From positions 40,171-104,170 of the forward strand of contig RECD01000140.1 of assembly GCA_007694185.1 (NCBI GenBank): a DNA stretch of 64,000 nucleotides, given 5' to 3'. The translations under genes were made by a program, and so were the position numbers. Every line of letters begins with the position of its first letter. Within the stretch, counting starts at the first letter, position 1. Below are positions 40,401 to 45,583 of the stretch, in pieces. Under the pieces are notes generated by a model, which saw only the letters and a list, made by a program, of their open reading frames with translations, did no database searches and was not told the origin of the DNA. Source of the DNA: Planctomycetaceae bacterium. GTDB lineage: Bacteria > Planctomycetota > Planctomycetia > Pirellulales > Pirellulaceae.

Positions 40401-43400
40401 ACCGCCAGCGCCGTATCGGTCGTCCGCGACGCTGGTGAACACGACCGGCAATCCCGGCAATCCTTCGGCCAACAGTTGCGTGCCCTGCCCCAGTTCGATT
40501 CTCGCCCCGCGAAGCTTCACGACGGTGCCGGGGTCGATCACCAGCGACGCGTTCAGGCGTCCGCGAATACCGAGCCGATCCAAATCGAGGGCGACTCCCG
40601 AACGCCGGCCGTCGTCGATGAAGCGAGACGCCGAGGCGTCGAGTTCACCGACCAGCAAGAAGTCGCTTTCTCCCGGAGCCTGGCGGTACAACCGCCGTGA
40701 GACGTAATCGGAACCGGACGGAGCCGCCGGCAGGTTGAACAGTTCGATCGCGGCGCTGTCGGTCGCTAGCACGCTGCCGGAGGGCAACGCGGCCGCGAGC
40801 GACTCGAAGCCGTAGCGGTCGACCAGCGTCAGCTGATAGTGGTACTCGCCGGCCGGCAACACGCCCCCACCGGGGATGTTCAGGCCGGCGACGTCCGCCA
40901 GGCTGGGGCGGAAGCCGTCCTGCAGCGATCCGCCCGGGTTCCCGGCGATGATCACGTTCTCGGCGATGTAGTGAACGATGTCGGTGTCATCGAAGCGACC
41001 GGCGACGGTCAATTGCTTCTGGGGGGCGTCCGAAGCCGTTTCGGCCCGGATGAACAGCCCGTTGATGCTGTTCCCGCTCAGCAGGTTGTTCTTGATGTCC
41101 GGACCGACACGTCCGTAATCGGCGGTGAACGGAGCGGCCTGCTGGTATCGCGGGGCCTGGAAACTGGTCTCCTCGAAGCTGTTGGGCGAAGCGCTCATCG
41201 CCGCCCCGGCGTTCTGGGTCAGCCGGTTGAAGGTCACGTTCGGCCGGAAGTCGACCATTTGAATCGGGTTGACGGACTGTTGGACCGATTCGATCAACAG
41301 GTTGCTGCCGCCACCGAAGCGGATGTCGGCATGATTGACCGTCTGCAGAAAGATCCCTTCATCTTCCAGATCGAACCGTCCCAACGATTGGTCCAGATCG
41401 CGGCGGAACAGGATACCGCCCCAATTGCCACCGCCCGGTTGCAGGCTCGTGTTCACCGCTGCCGTGTCGACCGACCGATCTCGGGTGCTGGTCAGCACCA
41501 CCTTGCCCGAATTGCCGGTCAAGTCGACCCCGGCGTCGACCACCGTGGTGCCGTCGAAGATCGGGTCTCGCAGGTCCACCAGCCGCGGCGTCCCCAGGAT
41601 CTGTAGCACCCCTTCGCTGCGGTCGGCCAGCAGACTGGTGCTGCCGACGACGATCGCCGAGTTCCTCAGCTTGAGTGCCGCACCGGCATCGATCATCACG
41701 GTGACGCTTTGCGGGACCAGCAGATTGCGCCCGTCCTCCAGGCTGCCGCCACCGGTTTCCGCGGTACCGATCTTGTAAGCGAAATTGTCGTTCAACGTCG
41801 AAACGTCGCCGTCTTGGCCGCCATTGCCGATGATCCGAACGATGTCGCCCGGCGACACCGACCCGAAAGCATTCGGGACGGCCGCGTTGGCGATGTTGTT
41901 GAACGGCCTCGCCAAACTGCCGTCGGCTTGGACGCCCGCCAGCTTGTCGACGAAGACGGTGCGACCGAACAGGTTGATCCCCCGGAAGTTTTCACTGAAC
42001 GAAACCGATCGTTCGCCACGCAGGCGGATCACGTCGTCCTGGTCCGTGGTCAACGCGTCGATGCCGAGCGCAGTGCGGACCGACGGTTGGTTGATGGCCG
42101 AACGGATCGAATTCGCCAACACCGCGGCGGAAGACGGATTGCCGCTCGTTCCGGGGTTGTAAAGGATCGCCACGTTGCCCGGGGTCGGGACCGCCCCCTG
42201 GATCAACGGGACGAACTCGAACCGCCGCGAGGCCCCGTTGGCACCTACCAGCGTGAAGGTCTGGCCGGGCTGGATCGCCGCCCCGTTGACGGTGACCTCC
42301 ATCAACCGATCGAGCGAGCGGGTCTGGAACCAGAAATTCTTCGCACCGCCGGGCAATCCGTCGCCGTTGCCGTCCAAGGCGGTCCCAGGAACCCCCACTC
42401 GGTCGCTGTCCCTGTCCCGGATCGTGTCGACCTGTCCGACCTGAGGCTCGAACTTGAGCGCCAACTCGTAGTCGCCCTGGGTCCTACCGCCGTAGCCGCT
42501 GCCGGTCAGTTGCGGGTCGTACGCGTCATTGCCACTCGACGCGACGCCGATGTAGTAAATCCCGTTGCCCAACAACGCGGTCAATCGCGAGTCGTTGCTA
42601 AAGTAATCGTCGTTCCTCGCCAATTCCGTGATCCCGCCACCGGACAGGATCAGCGGTCGATCCAAAACCCCGCCGCGAATGTCGGTCGCTCCGGACCCCA
42701 AGACCAATTCGGCAAAGAACAGTTGGCTGGCAAACGGGTCGTTGTTGATCGCCTCGACCAAATCCTCCGCCGTGATCGGCGTGGCGGTCGTGGCCCGCGG
42801 GACCTGGATTTCGATGCTGTTGGGGACCGGGTTGCCGAGCGAATCGAATCGCTGGAGGATCACGATCTCGTTGCCGTTGGTTCGAATGAAGTCGATGCGG
42901 GCTCGATTCCCCAAACTGCCCGCTTGGACGGCCGTCAAATTCAAGGACAACCCGGATCCCAAACCGAGGTCGGTCGTCAAACCGGCTCGCGTTTCCTGGA
43001 ACAGACGCAAAGCCGCATCGAGCGAGCTCGAATCGGGCAGTCGCTCGGCGAACGTCTCCGCCGTGAAAGTCCCTTGGCGATTCCCCTCGCCCAAATTGAC
43101 CTCAAAGCGATACAGATCGACGTCGATGCTGTCGGGACGATGAACATGCCGGCCGTGAAGGATATCCAAATTGCCCGGGAACGACGGCTCCAAGTCTCGC
43201 AGTTGGGTCAAGTTGACCTGACCGTTGGCCAGCGTCGGGTTGATGGTCTGGTTGAGGAACGCGTTGCTCAACGACATCAACGATTGGGGCGTCAACTCGG
43301 TCGATTGTTCCAGACCCAACAAAAAGCCGATCCCGGCCATCGACTTACGGAAAAAGTCCTCACCATAAGCCGTGCTGAACTGAGTCTCGTTGCTGAACAC

Positions 43401-44852
43401 CATCGCCGAGTTGGTGAAGGTCGGGTCGATCCGCACCGCGGCATTCAGCACGTTACGAACTTGCGCCGTCGACGTTTGCAAACCGAGCGTTGGCAGGGCC
43501 GTCGGGTTGCCGACGGCGAAGGTGATCCCCTCACTCGCCGTCTCGCGGAACTGGACGCCCAAATAGTTCGACCACAGATCGAGCGCCTCGCGAATCCGAG
43601 TCCGTTGGCGATTCGTGATCTGGTTCAGCAAGACGCTGCCACCCACCTCCGCATAGACACTCTGGAAGTTGTAGGCGATCTCGGTCACGCCAAAGGTGGT
43701 GTCCGGTCCGAAATTGGCGTTGATCGTCTGCAACAAACCACCACCGGCGATCTCCGGCAGGGTTACCCGACCCGGGTCGCTCGAACCACCCGGCAATTGG
43801 ATCTGGAACGGAACCGGAATGATCGAGCCTTCCAGAATCAGGCTGCTCGTCGAATTGGTCGAATTGGCGAATTGGCCGGTCAGATCGAGCGCGGTGGTCA
43901 ACGTGTCGCCCACCTGGGGGCCCACCGCCAATCGCTCCGGCGCCAGGATCAACTGGCTCCGCTCGTCGACCGCCGAACCGATTCGCAACCGGAACGTCCC
44001 GCCACTCAGTGCCACCCCAGGCTGACCATCCCGTCCAGGCAGCTCATTGATGTCCGTCTCGAAGATCAGTCGAGCCGTGTGGGTGGCCGGATCGTAGATC
44101 ACCCGCTCAGGGAAATAGAGCGTGTCGTCCGCCGTGCTGACCGTGTCTTGTGTTAGCAGCAACTGGTAGAAACGGGGGTTTTCGGCCGATCTGGCAGTCG
44201 GCAAACCGGTCGCCGGGTCGTTTTCAACGAACAATTCGTCTTCATTGAAATAGACCAGGATTTCATCGCGACGCTGTTGCAGCGATCCGTCGGCCAGCCG
44301 AACCACCGGTTGAGGGACGACCGCCTCCACCAAAGCGCCTAGATTCAGGCGGAAATGGATCGAATCGCCTCGCGCCCCCGCCGACTGCGGGATCAATGCC
44401 TCGCCGTTTTCGTTTCGCAACGCGACGATCCCCTGGCTGGGGTCATCGAACGCGAATACATCGATCCGGTAATGATCGTCCGGCAGGTTTTCGGCAAAGC
44501 GGACAACAACCTCGTTTTGGCTGATGTCGCCCAGCGTCACCAAGCCCGGCTCGATGCGGACGTCATCGGCCGTACCGAAGACGCCGTCAGAGCCAGCTCG
44601 GGTGATGCGAATCCCATCCACGGTCGACGGATCGATCCGCTGCGCTTCGTCAAACCGGAAAGTCAAGGAACGAGGCGCCACCGTGCGAACCGCCCCGTCA
44701 TCGATCAACGCGCCCTCGTTGGGCTGGATCCCGATCAGTTGCGGACCGGCCAGAAGCTGCCTCGGCTCGAGCGTTTCGAGCAAATGACGCCGCTTTTGCT
44801 GTCTCTGAGCCGTCCCGGACGGTTGTTGACGCAGTCGGTTTCGCAAGACCAT
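28458..44852 (-). CDS. Giant secreted multidomain protein 2: paralog of giant protein 1 with an inactivated metzincin domain
   Basis: One frame of 5464 residues runs from the ATG at 44852 (MVLRNRLRQQPSG), with the planctomycete signature LEPRQLLA at residues 28-35. Approximate order: Ig-like region (36-310); matrixin-like fold (about 340-570) whose zinc site has decayed to AGIGFLLGLEQ (506-516); PPC-like domain interrupted by an inserted module; parallel beta-helix; further PPC-like domains; jelly roll with LDNLIVGFAERGEMV; more beta-helix; a long run of FEF-type modules (about 3600-4170); GEVEDYRL (near 4570); about five cadherin-like modules; a dockerin-like pair (DVNADGAITPLDALRIL, DVDGNGIVQAFDALLVI); acidic tail. 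The order and many segments match giant protein 1, so they are paralogs from an old tandem duplication. It is likely exported and surface-associated. It precedes giant protein 1 in transcription order. Confidence 0.92.
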   Translation of the reverse strand: MVLRNRLRQQPSGTAQRQQKRRHLLETLEPRQLLAGPQLIGIQPNEGALIDDGAVRTVAPRSLTFRFDEAQRIDPSTVDGIRITRAGSDGVFGTADDVRIEPGLVTLGDISQNEVVVRFAENLPDDHYRIDVFAFDDPSQGIVALRNENGEALIPQSAGARGDSIHFRLNLGALVEAVVPQPVVRLADGSLQQRRDEILVYFNEDELFVENDPATGLPTARSAENPRFYQLLLTQDTVSTADDTLYFPERVIYDPATHTARLIFETDINELPGRDGQPGVALSGGTFRLRIGSAVDERSQLILAPERLAVGPQVGDTLTTALDLTGQFANSTNSTSSLILEGSIIPVPFQIQLPGGSSDPGRVTLPEIAGGGLLQTINANFGPDTTFGVTEIAYNFQSVYAEVGGSVLLNQITNRQRTRIREALDLWSNYLGVQFRETASEGITFAVGNPTALPTLGLQTSTAQVRNVLNAAVRIDPTFTNSAMVFSNETQFSTAYGEDFFRKSMAGIGFLLGLEQSTELTPQSLMSLSNAFLNQTINPTLANGQVNLTQLRDLEPSFPGNLDILHGRHVHRPDSIDVDLYRFEVNLGEGNRQGTFTAETFAERLPDSSSLDAALRLFQETRAGLTTDLGLGSGLSLNLTAVQAGSLGNRARIDFIRTNGNEIVILQRFDSLGNPVPNSIEIQVPRATTATPITAEDLVEAINNDPFASQLFFAELVLGSGATDIRGGVLDRPLILSGGGITELARNDDYFSNDSRLTALLGNGIYYIGVASSGNDAYDPQLTGSGYGGRTQGDYELALKFEPQVGQVDTIRDRDSDRVGVPGTALDGNGDGLPGGAKNFWFQTRSLDRLMEVTVNGAAIQPGQTFTLVGANGASRRFEFVPLIQGAVPTPGNVAILYNPGTSGNPSSAAVLANSIRSAINQPSVRTALGIDALTTDQDDVIRLRGERSVSFSENFRGINLFGRTVFVDKLAGVQADGSLARPFNNIANAAVPNAFGSVSPGDIVRIIGNGGQDGDVSTLNDNFAYKIGTAETGGGSLEDGRNLLVPQSVTVMIDAGAALKLRNSAIVVGSTSLLADRSEGVLQILGTPRLVDLRDPIFDGTTVVDAGVDLTGNSGKVVLTSTRDRSVDTAAVNTSLQPGGGNWGGILFRRDLDQSLGRFDLEDEGIFLQTVNHADIRFGGGSNLLIESVQQSVNPIQMVDFRPNVTFNRLTQNAGAAMSASPNSFEETSFQAPRYQQAAPFTADYGRVGPDIKNNLLSGNSINGLFIRAETASDAPQKQLTVAGRFDDTDIVHYIAENVIIAGNPGGSLQDGFRPSLADVAGLNIPGGGVLPAGEYHYQLTLVDRYGFESLAAALPSGSVLATDSAAIELFNLPAAPSGSDYVSRRLYRQAPGESDFLLVGELDASASRFIDDGRRSGVALDLDRLGIRGRLNASLVIDPGTVVKLRGARIELGQGTQLLAEGLPGLPVVFTSVADDRYGAGGSFDTNNDALTAGGGLAPQRGDWAGIYAGPKSHVSLDNAVLAYGGGLSLIEGGQSKAFSTLELQQATGRVVDSRFEFNANGQGGAGPVGRNGRLGNTPSTIFARFTQPVLVGNEFLENRGPIIDIDSDSFTAENVTDLGRQTGPLSRLSELDDNHGPLVRRNTTQSTPSDSAAQRQINGMYVRGGVLSTSSVWDDTDIVHLVFDTIIVGNQVSGGELRLQSRPDESLVVKLAGGGNQTSPTVGTGFTATGSPSSIEDRIGGTIHVVGLPGAPVVMTSFLDDTVGAGRRLDGTQQNDTNGDGFGSRPSPNDWRGLYFDEFSNDRNVAVILEQELATEVAPGLNGTVDNAQFLGVLAENQIASDDRLRLGFEVHGFLSGPTDIDTYSFDGVAGSRVWIDIDHTSIGLDSVVEFLDSDGNVLARSQNSFAEADDPSLIAVNGTTLAGKVGSLKQFEGSFEDPGAFGLYQDFGSINPRDAGLSVVLPGATGARSIYYLRVRSGSVNPADAAGGLTNGRYSLQVRLQEGQEFPGSVVRFADIRYANHGIRLRGLPGQSPLLGEVREVEGGGASNNSLTGGATLLDRPQYAGNLASTPQGQLSIAGALSSAADIDFYRIDVNFPGGSLGQLLQTAVFDLDYADGFSRPDTNLSVFYSPTTNPNNARLVLFGSGSNIADDQASPLGGEVGELLSRGSVAGGDPFIGPIGLPQGTYFVAVTAANRVPTVLSGDSVRREPLDSVLRIFEDRVGSVGGSTAAAPREGAFFAPGDLVDGWSTTTARSSAVAATFNSSRPTQAGNQSYRFNPADGSGSIQSVNFDLAGYSAADLPRLYFDYFLSPGAGDSVQITATSDQSPNPVTLVPGGGAGLVGDSQWRQQVVSLAPLAGQTGIRIQVNYNRVGATGEGLYLDNLIVGFAERGEMVLGAGIGQADFTFGFGGQSGEYQLEVRQASDYLVPTGGLNQPVRTFDTNDRLARQVTLVAPSAAQLENGDRFTLGDGKSSLIFEFALAGQANPGFTPGVIRITYQAGESATQIAQRLINTINGTVVQTSLKLQASPASSNQSLVATDARVNLHGMATGSFQSVASVADAPQNLEAVARPGGGRNVQLAAIVHNAFGDRNAVRTQGQVIVDSNRVSYSHSIGIWSEPTARQTDPRDSQFSFVSTAPPVGSTGSGVPMNLPTLNDSVIGGIVPGIVVVNNIIDQAGFAGIKIDGQTRPLVIEIPQSRNIADGHVMVLDAAGTRVVFEFDDLGGGATNTGGSGQIGGDGFADGHIPIYYRQINSTGAYPAGGRTLPSTETEILVGMQQAINGSILVTNDLTGLVRATIGPSVLSPPPDPTDPLAVQRLALYVEGATGAYFSSAFQKTGGGFPTAQLAPAPEAPQPFARVVNNTIYGNDGTEAQFAQPATAEPNDRIATAVDTKVGRNHGGPYTTQGVLGDNVNPLSPDRDVDLFKVELDVGDRLVVDIDTAEDGPATVLRLFDASGVALGFLTGDGSVATVSQPGAIASHLKPGSPINNPIVDTDNGRDGFIDFTATAKGTYYVGVSSLGNDEYDPLSLAGRKTGIGGTGTYQLGIEVYAPRSFVLSVDNGNEGGGGGNTGTRAGALIGTTFAITQIPEYVGSGVYAAANAFGNRLTFEFSNNVAGAVLPNGNINVPLRTDGLNGGYRVPDIMRAIADAIDRVVGGVPVLPNHTLNNGPEGRNGPILPVTAVALGGRSGDNGAINKVFISDYGTGFGHNRLESGSASLPTAGGWSDGAGTSELYALVKNAARIELSPAARAAGLRLTPDQATPAFATQADQLLAETGVLITQGASPTLVNNVFINLHQSIVADETNPAGFGQAAQVNFFYKSQDVIVTGNAFQYDEPRNSRIRADVTSPFTTNPGLSTDAFRGPSNINGGTSDFNFIADGNVRLLENAAGGRMTPAPGSPIIDSAINSLAERDTVAALKLSVGIPISNILAPDRDQSGQLRADGTGSASSGGLGSDVFKDRGALDLADFVGPAAILQFPRDNDAAGIDTDPAESFLRLTSGVYGEFRILLQDTGDSSDPFVGSGIDHNTVIVPAIAGLREKGANFAVFEGDRLLTEGIDYTLMYDATSGVVSLRPLAGIWRSDRAYRISINNQDRLVGIAPGAGEITDGESFVIVDEDGGRITYEFESGYELRVPETLQFVVPAAGTGTGGISDGSRFSLTGVSGAPVFFEFDRDQVTLPTSRVIPFTLGDSAETLAAAADAAIRDAVVAGLLDVTTVVNGARVVIGTEAGTVLNTAGTALLPASRTLALSVPTVGAGPGGIQDGDILAISDGFNTVRFEFDTNGISNPVNTPIAIAAVSQAETVRNAIVQAINDSSLRLDPFLIGDLIFLNLPANGSAVVSQGQLGVVGISRTPADGSTISFSTAGDDPITVVLDRTDDDAVLPPGEARVEFTRATTGDQLANAIADAIRGLSIPGLNPLGVLANPGGQVAIGGETGLELTLDADSTIELIGEPGVTESSVLTISGPLLLQLPIVGGSGVTDNSQFFLSDGINTAVFQYNEVLTGATNPAAIEIPFRVFDNVDAIAQATVQAIMNSGLQIIATDLGGGRISLGDIAENQFGFPESVPPEDPTEEFDPVIPAPLVSRRGIVVDGEQIVITQGTQVLRLEFDLATGGGGVSPGFTPVTFQPNGTIDDVASVLAAAINNNRGSMELQATALPGGRVQLEDNSQTVIQVNPVIQPDGTEVSNVKVGGTPGGAIPVRFNGAFGMEEMKRALIDAINSANTAGVTPLIASNRGGGTFFIENAILIDGPLQSYFLQAIKDLAGNALKPNRVDNTTQFTLLLPTVGLDYGDAPDPLNGVPGRYPTLLANDGARHVVNPDGVRLGRLIDIDPDGQPTLAADGDDTTIFVLGSQGPLFNAVVKPGFVEVTFDLTGGAADFDGNTVTISTGVDTATLEFDVDGLFNENHFAVAPLDPTSLASIAEAFRLAVLESPLRPADVQVDGDVVRIFTNDEDGVVFESVVNPTGVLNPGMPLEITVMVTGSGVLEAWIDFNFDGDWDDPNEQVINASTPGAIFTGDPLGDPVTRTFTIQVPATAPRPLVPTATYARFRISSEGGLTPRGLALSGEVEDYRLMIMPGLPPTVNPGNSQLSYRLNENTTLQAQDATGTLTPTNPDDDGLLAQITDPDGDEVRIFAADVGTRTLFDSDNQAAGVLTLNADGTFTFEPVTSYFGSVTFTARVTDFKPLAPETQLVSPTALTVRITVDPVNDPPFVADPNDPPVINAFTDEDQPLVFTAEELTRFFLPGPENELDQPLVIESAGVNGTNFQTAQGGTLELQDGNLVYRPPLNFSGPEQDTFQYVVADRPGPGQFPEPAATLGTVTITIQAINDPPIVTNDSRDFTGDGPFQISVAGILANDLPGPADEVAEGQGLELNPQWFPVATLRGGIVRLEGDNLIYTPPANFTGPDQFTYQVFDTAPPAPAVDRYRPGSFPQASVGTVFLTVDGDNSPPIFIGINGNANQTSLQFNESKENEQVFEFNLNSWFIDPELDQSEYTVISSDPSIVVVESAPGSSVLRIRLPSYQFGTLNLQVTATNIPNGPSTTVQIPVTVINTPDPPVVINPIETLNALEDEVIVRDLSEVFFDPDRLPLTYRISRIGEIMNPTAAQITASGLVQSVSFVGDQMTILLVPDAFGNTLMEITASDGTFSVADLFVLNVAPVPDDPRGLPNFYTVPIGGRLQVLNPAEGVLSNDTDPDPDVFPGTNRRVRVDLDYLVQGFGGTLIQNGTGVRLNTGKGSIDLFRDGTFIYTNSQGSPGETDTFNYRPIDPTGRVGTPVLVTFTLQRSAYQNPIPGFQFDVNADGAITPLDALRILNLLSTRQTVGIPVSTLTSPPPDYYDVDGNGIVQAFDALLVINEIARRNRLAMEGEGEAAPGIEVGSVSLFASSAISLPSLPEEPQPISEGPTRVADFGPSNRDEDGFDALIGLLAMDAFSDSDEERGTELIAALDAAWQDIEY
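28740..28970 (-). other. Dockerin-like EF-hand pair of giant protein 2
   Basis: Two calcium-loop repeats (DVNADGAITPLDALRILN and DVDGNGIVQAFDALLVIN) lie just before the acidic tail, in the same position and spacing as in giant protein 1. The Asp/Asn ligands at loop positions 1, 3 and 5 are kept in both loops. Confidence 0.75.
31490..34050 (-). repeat. Array of about seven FEF-type modules (80-100 residues each) in giant protein 2
   Basis: Consecutive segments share the pattern 'G-(I/V)-x-DG-x-x-(F/L)-x-(I/L)-x-DG-x-x-x-x-(F/Y)-(E/Q)-(F/Y)', followed by a polar stretch, a 'V/IPF/IAI' strand and a helix of the type A-x-x-(I/V)-x-x-A-I. Examples are GGISDGSRFSLTG with VFFEFD, GGIQDGDILAISDG with VRFEFD, SGVTDNSQFFLSDG with AVFQYN, and VDGEQIVITQG with LRLEFD. 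I do not recognise a named family. Single copies also occur elsewhere in both giant proteins. Confidence 0.75.
43090..43800 (-). other. Pseudo-metzincin domain of giant protein 2 (zinc ligands lost)
   Basis: This region aligns with the second protease domain of giant protein 1. Matching segments are a preceding helix (IREALDLWSNYLGVQF against IVRNLFDLFASESGYQF), the active-site helix, the Met-turn (SLMS against SLMG), and the following DLYRFEV...FTAETFAERLP segment. In the active-site helix HEIGHALGLGHS is replaced by AGIGFLLGLEQS (codons 43337 down to 43305). Only the structural Gly of HExxHxxGxxH (residue 513) remains. Confidence 0.8.
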
Positions 44853-45035
44853 GAAGACTACCCGAAGATGCGATTGCCTTCCCCGCCTCGGTCGCAGGGC
44901 TCGGCTGACAAAAAGGTGGAAATATCGGCGTCCGACGTCGCTCAAACGGCCCTTCGTGGGCTGCCGAATGGCGAGAAAGACGAGAAAATCAAGCTAAAAC
45001 GGTTCCGCAAACACGGCTTTTCCCACGCGTAGTCG

Positions 45036-45063
45036 AGTATAGTTGCCGACGACAAACCCGCAA
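45036..45063 (-). promoter_or_regulatory. Candidate sigma-70-type promoter for the giant-gene pair
   Basis: On the minus strand TTGCGG (45063-45058) is followed after 16 bases by TATACT (45041-45036). That is a good -10 with a partial -35. It would give a leader of about 175 bases before the ATG at 44852. It is the best promoter-like pair I found in the 620-base gap. Confidence 0.35.
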
Positions 45064-45348
45064 ATCTTTGTGGTTTGGGGTATTTGGGTGGTCTGAGGTG
45101 TTTGTGATTTTCGAGGTGATCGGCAACGGGGCCGGCCCGGAAGGAGGGTCTGATACGAACAATTTGCAGACTTTGAGTCATTGTTTGGCGATAAAGTTCC
45201 GATAAAGCGGAGCTGAGGACGAAGATTGGCCGAATGTGGGGCCGGCGGCTGGGTGTCCCGACCGATCCCAAAATGGTCGGATCGTCAACGGCTGATCCGG
45301 CCCGCTCGCGTTCGACGAAAAAATCGCGCGAACGCCTTCGACTCGCAC

Positions 45349-45378
45349 TTGCCAAGTCGGCAGCCCAAGCGTTATCTT
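45349..45378 (+). promoter_or_regulatory. Candidate promoter for tRNA-Gly and trigger factor
   Basis: TTGCCA (45349-45354) and TATCTT (45373-45378) are separated by 18 bases, about 95 bases before the tRNA. The -35 matches the sigma-70 consensus at five of six positions and the -10 at four of six. A shared transcript for the tRNA and tig is suggested by their 36-base spacing. Confidence 0.4.
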
Positions 45379-45474
45379 CGTACGCTCTTGCTTTGGAGAT
45401 CGTTGGTCAGCGGCTGCATTTGTCCCCATTTGTTTAGGGAAGAGGTCGTTTCCACCGGATTTCCGCTCTCTCCA

Positions 45475-45547
45475 GCGGCTGTAGCTCAGTTGGTAGAGCA
45501 CAACGTTGCCAACGTTGTTGTCGTGGGTTCGAATCCCATCAGCCGCT
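45475..45547 (+). tRNA. tRNA-Gly (anticodon GCC)
   Basis: The full cloverleaf can be drawn: acceptor GCGGCTG/CAGCCGC, D-arm GCTC...GAGC, anticodon arm CAACG-TTGCCAA-CGTTG with anticodon GCC at 45508-45510, and T-arm GTGGG-TTCGAAT-CCCAT. The discriminator is T. The 3' CCA is not encoded (CTT follows), so CCA must be added by nucleotidyltransferase. The gene lies 36 bases before the trigger factor start. Confidence 0.97.
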
Positions 45548-45583
45548 CTTCACAAGCCTCCCTCCCCCAAGGTTGCCACCCGG

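Larger units (their letters stand above)
44853..45474. other. 622-base gap without a supported gene between giant gene 2 and tRNA-Gly
   Basis: The gap separates divergent transcription units. It holds the promoter candidates described separately and a G/T-rich stretch on the plus strand (about 45066-45118) with repeated G-tracts. Open frames here (for example 45234-45437) are short, overlap each other and show no recognisable protein feature, so I call none of them. Confidence 0.6.

Noticed and set aside
41709..44156. An 815-codon open frame on the plus strand opposite the N-terminal part of giant gene 2
   Set aside because: No domain signature and skewed composition; the opposite strand carries the conserved PPC-like and metzincin-like segments.
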